This document shows, piece by piece, positions 7,742 to 15,516 of a DNA stretch of 64,000 bases. Origin of the DNA: Frateuria_A sp051900415. GTDB taxonomy: Bacteria > Pseudomonadota > Gammaproteobacteria > Xanthomonadales > Rhodanobacteraceae. The translations under genes and the position numbers were made by a program. The stretch spans positions 62,001 through 126,000 of the forward strand of contig NZ_JBHZGL010000004.1 of NCBI RefSeq assembly GCF_051900415.1. Reading direction: 5' to 3'. Every line of letters begins with the position of its first letter. Position 1 is the first letter of the stretch. Under the pieces are notes generated by a model, which saw only the letters and a program-made list of their open reading frames with translations, searched no databases and was not told the DNA's origin.

Positions 7742-8524
7742 TTACTGCGGCTTGACGGCCGCTTCGTCGTGCCGCTGCTGCTCTTGCCGAGCATGCTCGC
7801 GGCGGAATTCTTCCAGCAATGCGCGGGACTGTTTGTCCAGCGCGCATTGCGCCAAAAGGTCGGGCCGCCGCAGCCAGGTCCGTCCCAGCGACTGCTTCAG
7901 GCGCCAGCGGCGGATCGCCGCGTGGTCGCCGGAGAGCAGCACTTCCGGCACGTCACCCAGTGCGTCGTGCACCGGCTTCGCGTAGTGCGGACAATCGAGC
8001 AGCCCGTTCGAAAACGAATCCTGCTCGGCGGATTGCGCGTCGTTCAACGCGCCTTCCTGCAGCCGGCCGACCGCGTCGATGATCACCGCGGCGCCCAGCT
8101 CGCCCCCGGACAGCACATAATCGCCGATGGAGAGCTCCTCGTCGACCTCGTGCGCCAGCAGGCGTTCGTCCACACCCTCGTAACGCCCGCAGAGCAAGGC
8201 GATGCGCGGCAATTTCGCCAGCGCTTCCACCCTGCCCTGCGTCAGCCGCGCTCCCTGCGGACTGAGATAAATCACGTGCGCCGGTTCCGGCGCCGCCTCG
8301 CGCATGGCCTTCATGGCCGCCCGCAAGGGTTCGATCAGCATCACCATCCCGGGCCCGCCGCCGCAGGTGCGGCCGTCCACGGTGCGGTAATTGTCGGTGG
8401 CGTAGTCGCGCGGGTTCCAGGTTTCCACCTGCAGCAACTGGCGCTGCTGCGCGCGTCTTACCACACCGACGGCGGCGCACTGGCGCATGAAGTCGGGAAA
8501 CAGCGTGACGACGTCGATGCGCAT
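7742..8524 (-). CDS. trmD: tRNA (guanine-N1)-methyltransferase TrmD
   Basis: TrmD methylates G37 of tRNAs reading CNN/UNN/GNN codons with SAM, which prevents +1 frameshifting. The 260-residue SPOUT protein begins MRIDVVTLFPDF. It has the knot-forming segments YLSPQGARL, LCGRYEGVDER and SIGDYVLSGGELGA, which bind SAM, and the conserved aspartate in the HDALGDVPEVL region. It follows rimM after 14 bp and precedes rplS in the standard operon. Confidence 0.97.
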   Translation of the reverse strand: MRIDVVTLFPDFMRQCAAVGVVRRAQQRQLLQVETWNPRDYATDNYRTVDGRTCGGGPGMVMLIEPLRAAMKAMREAAPEPAHVIYLSPQGARLTQGRVEALAKLPRIALLCGRYEGVDERLLAHEVDEELSIGDYVLSGGELGAAVIIDAVGRLQEGALNDAQSAEQDSFSNGLLDCPHYAKPVHDALGDVPEVLLSGDHAAIRRWRLKQSLGRTWLRRPDLLAQCALDKQSRALLEEFRREHARQEQQRHDEAAVKPQ

Positions 8525-8538
8525 CGGATCCTCGATTC

Positions 8539-9054
8539 CTAGAACTCCGGATCCCAGTCCACCACCATGCGCCCGCCGGAAAGATCCACCGAACGCACGT
8601 AAGTCCCCTGGACGAAGGGCACCAGCCGCTCGCGCGTACCGTCCCTCACCACCACCACGTCGTTGGCGCCGGTGGCGAACAGGTGGCTTACCCGTCCCAG
8701 CAACACCCCTTCGGTGGTGACGACCTCAAGCCCCTCGAGGTCGACCCAGTAATACTCGCCTTTGGCCGGAGGCGGCAGCAGCTCGCGGGCGACATGGATG
8801 TCCAGTCCCACCAGCGCCGCCGCGGCATCGCGGTCGTCCACGCCAGGCAGTTGGCAGATCAGCCCCTTGCCCTGCGGACGTCCAGTAATACCGCCAACTT
8901 CCATCACCTCGCCCGGCGCCTTTTCGAGCAGCCAGGGCTGGTACTTGAAGATCTGCGTGCGGGGCTCGGTCCAGGATTCGATTTTGAGCCAGCCCTGCAC
9001 GCCATACAGCCCGACGATGCGTCCGACCAGGACGCGCCGACCGGCTGTAGCCAT
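8539..9054 (-). CDS. rimM: Ribosome maturation factor RimM
   Basis: RimM assists assembly of the 30S head domain and binds S19. The 171-residue protein has the N-terminal RimM domain (VGRIVGLYGVQGWLKI) and the C-terminal PRC barrel with GEYYWVDLEGLEV and PFVQGTYVRSVD. The ATG at 9054-9052, two bases after the rpsP stop, fits the operon. The longer open frame overlapping rpsP is a shadow. Confidence 0.95.
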   Translation of the reverse strand: MATAGRRVLVGRIVGLYGVQGWLKIESWTEPRTQIFKYQPWLLEKAPGEVMEVGGITGRPQGKGLICQLPGVDDRDAAAALVGLDIHVARELLPPPAKGEYYWVDLEGLEVVTTEGVLLGRVSHLFATGANDVVVVRDGTRERLVPFVQGTYVRSVDLSGGRMVVDWDPEF

Positions 9055-9056
9055 GC

Positions 9057-9314
9057 TTAGGCAGCAGCCTGCTGCTTGCCGGCTTCCTTGAGCAGGGCGG
9101 CGACCTTGTCGGTCAGCTGGGCACCCTTGCCCACCCACTCGTTCACGCGCTCGACGTTGAGCTCGAGGCGCTTGTCCTTGCCGGACGCGACCGGGTTGTA
9201 GAAGCCCACGTTCTCGATGCTGCGACCGTCGCGCTTGTTGCGCTGGTCGGTCACGACGACGTGGTAGAACGGGCGGCCCTTGGCGCCACCGCGCGAAAGA
9301 CGAATCTTGACCAT
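9057..9314 (-). CDS. rpsP: 30S ribosomal protein S16
   Basis: This 85-residue S16 protein starts MVKIRLSRGGAKGRPFYHV and carries the family segment GRSIENVGFYNP. It is the first gene of the rpsP-rimM-trmD-rplS operon. It is preceded by an AGCTTTT leader with GGAGC as ribosome binding site, and an AT-rich -10-like element lies about 70 bp upstream. Confidence 0.97.
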   Translation of the reverse strand: MVKIRLSRGGAKGRPFYHVVVTDQRNKRDGRSIENVGFYNPVASGKDKRLELNVERVNEWVGKGAQLTDKVAALLKEAGKQQAAA

Positions 9315-9382
9315 AAGTAAAAGCTCCAGAGGTGCCGGCCGTGCCGGCAGCACGCACGGGATCCGCGCGCGGTAAACGCGGC

Positions 9383-9388
9383 ATTTTA
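9383..9388 (-). promoter_or_regulatory. Candidate -10 element of the rpsP operon
   Basis: On the minus strand TAAAAT lies about 70 bp upstream of rpsP, in the 152-bp gap after ffh. The hexamer at the expected -35 distance matches poorly, so this is a tentative promoter. It suggests the ribosomal operon can be transcribed independently of ffh. Confidence 0.4.
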
Positions 9389-9466
9389 GTGGATTTTCGG
9401 TAAAATGGAAGACCTGCAGGCTACCGGGCACGCCATTTGCCTGGAGCCCGGCGCAGGCACGGGGCT

Positions 9467-10849
9467 TCAGCGCATCGGCGGGAAACCGCCGCCCATCCCG
9501 CCCATGCCCTTCATGGCGCCGCGCATCTGCCGCATCAGGCCCTTGGTGCCGCCCTTGGAGAGCTTGGACATCATCTTCTCCATCTGCATGTACTGCTTGA
9601 GCAGGCGGTTGACGTCGGCCGGCTGCGTACCCGAACCGCGCGCCACGCGTGCGCGACGCGAGCCGTTGAGCAGGTCGGGATGGCGGCGTTCTTTCTTGGT
9701 CATCGAACCGATGATCGCGACCATGCGCTTGATCTCGTTGTCGTTGACCTTCGACTTGACGTTGTCCGGCAGGTTCGCCACGCCCGGCAGCTTGTCCAGC
9801 AGGCCGGCCAGGCCGCCCATGTTGTTCATCTGCTCGAGCTGGTCGCGCATGTCGTTCAGATCGAAGCGCTTGCCCTTCATCACCTTCTGGGCGAGCTGCT
9901 GCGCTTTTTCCTGGTCGACCTTGCGCTCGACTTCCTCCACCAGCGACAGCACGTCGCCCATGCCCAGGATGCGTTGGGCCAGGCGATCGGGGTGGAACGG
10001 CTCCAGCGCGTCGGTCTTCTCGCCCGCGCCCAGGAACTTGATCGGCCGACCGGTGATGTAGCGCACCGACAGCGCGGCGCCGCCGCGGGCGTCGCCGTCG
10101 GTCTTGGTCAGCACCACGCCGGTCAGCGGCAGCGCCTCGCTGAAAGCCTTGGCGGTGGTGGCCGCGTCCTGGCCGGTCATCGAGTCGACCACGAACAGCG
10201 TCTCGACCGGCGTGATCGCGGCGTGCAGCGCCTTGATCTCGCCCATCATCGCTTCATCGATGTGCAGGCGGCCGGCGGTGTCGACCAGCAGCACGTCGAC
10301 CACTTCGCGGCGGGCGGCGGCGATCGCGGCCTTGGCGATGTCGACCGGGTTCTGCCCCGCCTCGGACGGGAAGAAGCTCACGCCGACCTGCTCGGCCAGC
10401 GTGCGCAGCTGCTCGATGGCTGCCGGACGGTAGACGTCACAGCTGACCACCATCACCTTCTTTTTCTTGCGCTCGGTCAGGAAGCGGGCGAGCTTGGCCA
10501 CCGTGGTGGTCTTGCCCGCGCCCTGCAGGCCGGCCATCAGCACCACCGCGGGCGGTTGCTGGGCGAGGCTGAGCTCGGCGTTGGCCGTACCCATGACCTT
10601 GGTCAGCTCGTCGCTGACCACCTTCACCAGCGCCTGGCCGGGCGAGAGGCTCTTCAGGACCTCCTGGCCGACCGCGCGTACCTTCACCCGCTCGATTAGC
10701 GCCTGCACCACCGGCAGCGCGACGTCCGCCTCCAGCAGCGCGATGCGCACCTCGCGCAGGGACTCGCGGATGTTTTCCTCGGTCAGCCGGCCGCGACCGC
10801 GCAGGCGGTTGACGGTGGCGGAAAGGCGTTGGCTGAGCGACTCGAACAT
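9467..10849 (-). CDS. ffh: Signal recognition particle protein Ffh
   Basis: Ffh binds 4.5S RNA and signal sequences and delivers ribosomes to FtsY at the inner membrane. The 460-residue GTPase shows the N domain (1-90), the P-loop GLQGAGKT (107-114), the DTAGRL G3 box and the TKTDGDARGG region. A methionine-rich M domain ends in MRGAMKGMGGMGGGFPP. It is upstream of rpsP on the same strand, the usual order. Confidence 0.97.
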   Translation of the reverse strand: MFESLSQRLSATVNRLRGRGRLTEENIRESLREVRIALLEADVALPVVQALIERVKVRAVGQEVLKSLSPGQALVKVVSDELTKVMGTANAELSLAQQPPAVVLMAGLQGAGKTTTVAKLARFLTERKKKKVMVVSCDVYRPAAIEQLRTLAEQVGVSFFPSEAGQNPVDIAKAAIAAARREVVDVLLVDTAGRLHIDEAMMGEIKALHAAITPVETLFVVDSMTGQDAATTAKAFSEALPLTGVVLTKTDGDARGGAALSVRYITGRPIKFLGAGEKTDALEPFHPDRLAQRILGMGDVLSLVEEVERKVDQEKAQQLAQKVMKGKRFDLNDMRDQLEQMNNMGGLAGLLDKLPGVANLPDNVKSKVNDNEIKRMVAIIGSMTKKERRHPDLLNGSRRARVARGSGTQPADVNRLLKQYMQMEKMMSKLSKGGTKGLMRQMRGAMKGMGGMGGGFPPMR

Positions 10850-10958
10850 GGGATCGGCACGACAGAGGGAAACACCAGATTATAGCCGGCCCGGAGGCAC
10901 GGTTTTGCGGCGGCCGCTCAAGCGGCCGCCGCACGCCCGGCTACGGGTCGGCCCTGGC

Positions 10959-10998
10959 GGGGGGGGGGGGGGGGGGGGGCCCCCCCCCCCCCCCCCCC
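10959..10998. other. G21-C19 homopolymer pair, probable assembly artefact
   Basis: Twenty-one G's (10959-10979) are followed directly by nineteen C's (10980-10998). The flanks resemble each other: both sides contain CACGCCCG, TACGG and CTGGCGG in the same order. G-runs at read ends are a known product of two-colour sequencing at points where signal is lost. Reads entering from both sides would give exactly G's then C's. The true sequence between ffh and the downstream hydrolase gene may therefore be missing or collapsed here. Confidence 0.8.
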
Positions 10999-11006
10999 AC
11001 GCCCGT

Positions 11007-12389
11007 TTACGGTGCTGCGCTGGCGGTCTTTTCCAGAGCGGGCTGGGCCTTGATCCACGTCGCCAGGTCGGTGATGACCTTCGGATCGACCGTCGCCGGT
11101 GCCGTGTAGTCGGCGATGGTGCCGGTCTTGCCGGCAGGCATGAACAAGTGACTCAGGCCGGGATACAAGTGGAAGGCGGTGTTGTCACGCTGGCCCAGCG
11201 CCTCCTTCCACCGTCCGAAGTCCAGCGTGGGCGACACCTGGAAATCACTCGCACCCTGCAAGAACAGCATCGGCATCGACAGCGCCCGCGCGTCGGCCAG
11301 CGGATCGACCCGTTGCCAGCTCAACCAGTAAGTCTGCGGTGCGTTGCTGAAGTTTCCCGCCGGCGCGTCCTGGCCAGGCCCGACCTTGGCCAGCAATGCT
11401 TTCTCGTCGGTGACGGCCTGCACGCTCTTCCGGACATCCTCGGCCGACAGGCCGGCCCGGATCGACTGCTCGCGCGCCTGCTGCTCGAGTGCGTCCAGGA
11501 TGTGCCGCGCCGGCCCGGCCATCAGCACAAGGCCGGCCAGTTGCGGATCGCGACGGCCGATGCGCGGCGCCATCATCGCGCCCAGGCTGTGGCCGACCAC
11601 GAACACGCGGTGGGCGTCGACGTGCGGCTGTTTCGCCAGCAGGCGCGCGGCGGTCACGGCATCGTCGGTGACTTCCGAGTCGATCACGCGCCCGGTCTTG
11701 TCACCCCAAGTCTGGTTGTAGTCGAAGTTGCGCTTGTCGTAGCGAAGGGAGGCGATGCCCAGGCGGGCCAGGCCCTCGGCGATGTCCCGGAAGGGCCTGT
11801 TCGGCCCGATCAGCTCGTCGCGGTCGTTGTCGCCCGAGCCCGATACCAGCACCACCGCCGGAAACGGCCCCTCGCCGGCCGGCAGCGTGAGCGCGCCGAA
11901 CAGCGGGCCTGCCGGCGAAGGTACGTCCAGCCGCAACACGCGACCGCCGCCGGCCAGCGCGTGCGGTTCCTCCGGATGCGGCTTGACCGCATGCGAGAGC
12001 AGCCCGGCCATCGCCTTGGGCATGATCCGCACCGTTTCGATCCGGTCCTGCGAATCGCAGCGGGTCAGCATGACCTGCGTGCCCTTGGCGAAGACCAGAT
12101 CGGTGCTCATCACGTTGGCCCGCACCAGCGGCGCCTCGTGGTCGCGATAGGCACCGGACTGCGTCTGCAGCGTGGCCCATACGTGCCCGAGCGCCTTCGC
12201 ATCGAGCTTGCCCGCCAGCTCCGGGGTGAAATCCGCGCCCGCCTTGGCGAAGTCGCCGTGCCCAAGGGCATCGGCGAGGGCCGCCGTATGGGTGCCGCAC
12301 GCCGCCGAGGGCGACTCGGCCAGCACCTGGCCGGAACAAAGCAGCGCAGCGGAACCGAGCGCGGCCAGGACAGTGGTTCGCAACAACAT
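11007..12389 (-). CDS. Secreted alpha/beta hydrolase with N-terminal DUF3887-like domain
   Basis: This 460-residue protein has a signal peptide (MLLRTTVLAALGSAALLCSG, probable cleavage after VLA-E near 24). A DUF3887-like domain (about 30-130) follows, then an alpha/beta hydrolase domain (about 150-440) with nucleophile S268 in GHSLGA. The acidic and histidine residues of the triad are likely D367-region and the H in GLSHLF. It is a probable periplasmic esterase or peptidase-like hydrolase of unknown substrate. It follows sdpR and the frameshifted sdpI on the same strand and may be in their operon. Its stop is only 8 bp from the G/C artefact. Confidence 0.8.
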   Translation of the reverse strand: MLLRTTVLAALGSAALLCSGQVLAESPSAACGTHTAALADALGHGDFAKAGADFTPELAGKLDAKALGHVWATLQTQSGAYRDHEAPLVRANVMSTDLVFAKGTQVMLTRCDSQDRIETVRIMPKAMAGLLSHAVKPHPEEPHALAGGGRVLRLDVPSPAGPLFGALTLPAGEGPFPAVVLVSGSGDNDRDELIGPNRPFRDIAEGLARLGIASLRYDKRNFDYNQTWGDKTGRVIDSEVTDDAVTAARLLAKQPHVDAHRVFVVGHSLGAMMAPRIGRRDPQLAGLVLMAGPARHILDALEQQAREQSIRAGLSAEDVRKSVQAVTDEKALLAKVGPGQDAPAGNFSNAPQTYWLSWQRVDPLADARALSMPMLFLQGASDFQVSPTLDFGRWKEALGQRDNTAFHLYPGLSHLFMPAGKTGTIADYTAPATVDPKVITDLATWIKAQPALEKTASAAP

Positions 12390-12433
12390 GGGCAATCTCC
12401 TTCTGCAACATGGACCGCATGGCGGCATGACGA

Positions 12434-13077
12434 TCAATCGCGCGACGCAAGCTCGCGATGGATCCAGTACGAGTAGGCAACCGGCGCCAGGCCAGCCAGG
12501 ACGAGCAAGCCAACCGGCAACCAGTGGGGCGCGCCCGCCAGCGCGCCGATCACCGCGCCAAGCCCGCCCAGCAACATGACCCACCCGCCGATACGATGGG
12601 TGCGCTCCCACACCGCGTCGCTGGAAAGCGTCCAGGGCGTGCGGATGCCGAAGAAGGCGTTGCGGCGCAACTTGCCCATGTAATTGCCGATCACCATGAA
12701 AAGCACGCCCAGCGCGACCAGCGCGATCGGCACGACCGGCATCGGATGGCCGGCGCTGCCCAGCAGGATCGCCAGGTCGATCACCAGCCGGCCGCCTGGG
12801 TAGCCAACATCGCGATGTCGAACACCCTGACGCTGGATGGGGAGTCGAACTGGCGTGGCGCGATCCGCGGCAGCAATGCCGCAAGTAACGCGATGCCCAC
12901 CAGCAGCATCGCCGGCAGGAACGCCGACCAGAACCGCGGCGTCCACCGGGTGGGCTGGCCATGCAGGTCCCAGTGCGTGGGCACCAGCGCGGGAAGGCGC
13001 GGATAGGCCCATAACCCAACGGCCACCGCGATCAGCACGAACAAGCCCGAGACGATCACTGTGCGCGAGGGTTTCAT
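12434..13077 (-). pseudogene. SdpI family membrane protein, interrupted by a frameshift
   Basis: Two frames together encode one SdpI/DUF1648 protein. Residues from 13077 to about 12790 read MKPSRTVIVSGLFV to LATQAAGW, including the DUF1648 segment PTHWDLHGQPTRW. The remainder reads on in another frame from LVIDLAILLGSAG to WIHRELASRD, with the SdpI core GKLRRNAFFGIRTPWTL. The total of 644 nt is one base short of 215 codons, so a single-base deletion near 12783-12800 explains it. No slippery heptamer is visible. SdpI proteins are membrane immunity or signal-transducing proteins paired with the repressor SdpR, encoded just upstream with an ATGA overlap. Confidence 0.8.
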
Positions 13078-13361
13078 CGCTTGCCTCCGGATTTGGGCTT
13101 GGCGGGGAACAGATCCATCAGCATCCGGGCCAGGTCCTCGAACACGGTGCTGTTCAACGAATAGACGATGTACTGGCCGCGCCGTTCGGTGCGCACCAGG
13201 TCGGCCTGCTTGAGCACCGCGAAGTGGTGCGACAGCGACGCCGGGGTGATGTCGAAGTGCGCGCCGATCTCGCCGGCCGTGAGCGCACCGCCCTGCAGCC
13301 GCTTGAGGATCGCGCGACGGGTGGGATCGGCCATCGCCTTGAAGACTTCCTGCTGCTTCAT
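13074..13361 (-). CDS. sdpR: ArsR-type autorepressor SdpR
   Basis: This 95-residue winged-helix protein begins MKQQEVFKAMADPTRR and has the recognition helix region TPASLSHHFAVLKQADLV followed by the wing RRGQYIVYSLN. It lacks the metal-binding cysteine motif of ArsR and resembles SdpR, which represses its own operon until SdpI sequesters it. I chose the ATG at 13361-13359; an in-frame ATG nine codons upstream is possible. It overlaps sdpI by four bases. A perfect AT-rich palindrome lies 28 bp upstream. Confidence 0.88.
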   Translation of the reverse strand: MKQQEVFKAMADPTRRAILKRLQGGALTAGEIGAHFDITPASLSHHFAVLKQADLVRTERRGQYIVYSLNSTVFEDLARMLMDLFPAKPKSGGKR

Positions 13362-13388
13362 TGGTCCGCCCGTACTTCGATGGCTCAT

Positions 13389-13412
13389 ATATTTAGATAT
13401 TTCTCTAAATAT
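13389..13412. promoter_or_regulatory. Probable SdpR operator
   Basis: The inverted repeat ATATTTAGA-N6-TCTAAATAT is perfect, with 9-bp arms, and is conspicuously AT-rich in this GC-rich sequence. It sits directly upstream of sdpR, between sdpR and the divergent ypjD. This is the position and form expected for an ArsR-family autorepressor site. Confidence 0.7.
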
Positions 13413-13477
13413 CTCAACCCCACTTCCGGCATGGTCCCGTCGGCCGACCGCGACCGCGTTCACCCCGGCCGGGCGCT

Positions 13478-14314
13478 ATGCCACACTTGCACGTCATGGT
13501 GTCCGCCCTCTCGATCCTCGCCATCGCCTGCTACCTGCTTGCCTCCGGCCTGCTGGCGTGGCCGCTGTTCCGGCATCAGGCGGCCACGCCGTCGGTCGCC
13601 TGGCAGCGCCCTGCCCTCGCGGTGGCAATGCTGGCCGTGCTGGCGCACGCGGGCGTGCTGCTGGGCATGCACCGCGGCGCGCTGGACCTGCATTTCTTCG
13701 CCGCGCTTTCGCTGGTTGCCTGCGTGGTGTCGGCACTGACCCTGTTCGTCAACCTGAGCCGGCCGGTCGCCGCGCTGGGCGTAGTGGTGTTTCCCCTGGC
13801 GGCGGTGCTCGTGGCGATCGACAGTTTCCTGGCGCCAGCGACCATTCCGGTGGCGATGGACTGGCAGATCAAGCTGCACGTAACGGTGGCGCTGGTGGCC
13901 TTCAGCCTGCTGTCGATCGCCGCGGTGCTGGCGCTGGGCCTGGCCGTGCAGGAACGCGGCCTGCGCCACCGTCAGTTCGGGCCGTGGCTGCGTGCGCTGC
14001 CGCCGCTGACGTTGACCGAGACGCTGCTGTTCCGCGTGATCGGTGCGGGATTCGCCCTGCTCACCTTGACGCTGGTCACCGGCGCGCTGTTCGTGGGCAA
14101 CCTGTTCGGCCAGCACCTCGTGCACAAGACGGTGCTTTCGATCGTCGCGTGGCTGGTGTTCGGCGTGCTGCTTTACGGGCGCTGGCGTTTCGGCTGGCGC
14201 GGGCGCCGCGCGGTCAACCTCACGTTGATCGGCATGGCAGTGCTGGTGCTGGCGTTTTTCGGCTCGAAGTTCGTACTGGAACTGGTGCTGCACCGGCCGC
14301 TGCCTCGCCTGTAA
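13478..14314 (+). CDS. ypjD: CcsA-like inner membrane protein YpjD
   Basis: This 278-residue polytopic protein of the cytochrome c assembly (CcsA/HemX-like) family has about eight membrane segments. Conserved histidines are visible in the segments around DWQIKLHVTVALVAFSL and HLVHKTVLSIVAWLVFG. YpjD is found next to ffh in many Gammaproteobacteria; here the sdp operon lies between them. It may act in haem or cytochrome c handling, but the exact role is not established. A start at M7 (13496) is equally possible. Confidence 0.8.
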   Translation: MPHLHVMVSALSILAIACYLLASGLLAWPLFRHQAATPSVAWQRPALAVAMLAVLAHAGVLLGMHRGALDLHFFAALSLVACVVSALTLFVNLSRPVAALGVVVFPLAAVLVAIDSFLAPATIPVAMDWQIKLHVTVALVAFSLLSIAAVLALGLAVQERGLRHRQFGPWLRALPPLTLTETLLFRVIGAGFALLTLTLVTGALFVGNLFGQHLVHKTVLSIVAWLVFGVLLYGRWRFGWRGRRAVNLTLIGMAVLVLAFFGSKFVLELVLHRPLPRL

Positions 14315-14427
14315 TCCCGGGTGGGCTTCGGCTCACCGCCCCCACCTACCGTCCCGCCGCAACTCGACCGGCAGGCCCGACCTGGCTGCCTATAGTCGTC
14401 AGGACCAGGCAAGGAAACGGGGGCCGC

Positions 14428-15489
14428 ATGCAGCAAAACCGAAAGCCCGAAGGGCGCGTACGCCGCATCATGCGCCAGACTGCCTTGGGCCTGGGCGGGC
14501 TGGTCATTCTGCTGGCCGCGTCCGGCGCTCTCTACAACACGCTGGAACTGCATCGGTTGCGGGCGGCCTATCCGCCGCCGGGAAAGATCTACGCGGTGGA
14601 CGGGCATGCCATGCACCTCTATTGCCTGGGTGCAGGCTCACCCACCGTCGTGCTCGAATCGGGCCGGGCCGAAAGCTTCCTCGTGTGGGGCAAAGTTCAA
14701 CCAGCCCTGTCGCGAACGACGCGCGTGTGCTCCTACGACCGCGCCGGTCTGGGATGGAGCGAAGCGACGGAGGGTCCGCGCGACTCGGAGCACATCGCCT
14801 CGCAGCTCCATGGCCTGCTGGCAAAGGCGGGCATCGATGGCCCACTGGTGTTGCTGGGTCACTCGGCTGGGGGCCTGTACATCCGAGGGTACAGGGCACG
14901 CTACCCCGACCAGGTCCAAGGGCTCGTGTTCGTGGACGCAACGATGCCCGAAAAGACGCCGCCACATCTGGCCGCACTCGTCCATCACGAGGGCCTGGAA
15001 GTGACGATCTTCCAGATGGCCATCGCACTCGGCATCCCGCGCCTCCTGGGTGACTGCTCCACGCCGCCCCCAGGGTTCGACGCCACCGCGAATCTGTGGC
15101 GCGCGGACGCCTGCAAGCCAAGCTACGTGACCGCTTACAAAGCCGAAAGCAAGGCATGGCCGTTGGCGGTGAGCGAAGTCGAGCGCGCCGAAGGCCTCGA
15201 CGATCTGCCGATCGTGGTGCTCTCGCGCGACACCCATCTGCCGCCTCCGCACAATCTGGCCGCCGCGGTACCAAAGACCGAGCTGGAACAAGACGGCCGC
15301 AACCACGACGCTGCGCAGGAAGCGCTCGTGCATCTCTCCAGCCGTGGCCGGCGGATCATCGCCCAGGGCAGCAGCCACTACATCCACTTCGACCGTCCGG
15401 CGCTGGTGGTGCGCGAAGCCAGATCCCTCGTCCAATCCCTCCGGACGGGGCGCGATCAACCGGGTCTGGGCACGACTATCACCCAATAG
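14428..15489 (+). CDS. Membrane-anchored alpha/beta hydrolase
   Basis: This 353-residue protein has an N-terminal hydrophobic helix (about 17-35), probably a membrane anchor or uncleaved signal. An alpha/beta hydrolase domain follows, with nucleophile S146 in GHSAGG, an oxyanion-side ESGRAES stretch and a C-terminal SSHYIHFDRP that carries the catalytic histidine. The cysteines in YDRAG-adjacent RVCSYDRAG and later DCSTPPPGF could form a disulfide if it faces the periplasm. The substrate is unknown. It converges on radA with only 27 bp between stops. Confidence 0.75.
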   Translation: MQQNRKPEGRVRRIMRQTALGLGGLVILLAASGALYNTLELHRLRAAYPPPGKIYAVDGHAMHLYCLGAGSPTVVLESGRAESFLVWGKVQPALSRTTRVCSYDRAGLGWSEATEGPRDSEHIASQLHGLLAKAGIDGPLVLLGHSAGGLYIRGYRARYPDQVQGLVFVDATMPEKTPPHLAALVHHEGLEVTIFQMAIALGIPRLLGDCSTPPPGFDATANLWRADACKPSYVTAYKAESKAWPLAVSEVERAEGLDDLPIVVLSRDTHLPPPHNLAAAVPKTELEQDGRNHDAAQEALVHLSSRGRRIIAQGSSHYIHFDRPALVVREARSLVQSLRTGRDQPGLGTTITQ

Positions 15490-15516
15490 GCAATACCCGG
15501 TCGACGGATTGCGCTG

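Noticed and set aside
10959..10998. G-quadruplex or hairpin regulatory element
   Set aside because: A pure G21-C19 palindrome is far better explained as sequencing or assembly artefact; no loop or functional context is present.
12781..12800. Programmed frameshift in sdpI
   Set aside because: No slippery heptamer, Shine-Dalgarno-like stimulator or clear pseudoknot is seen; an ordinary deletion is simpler.
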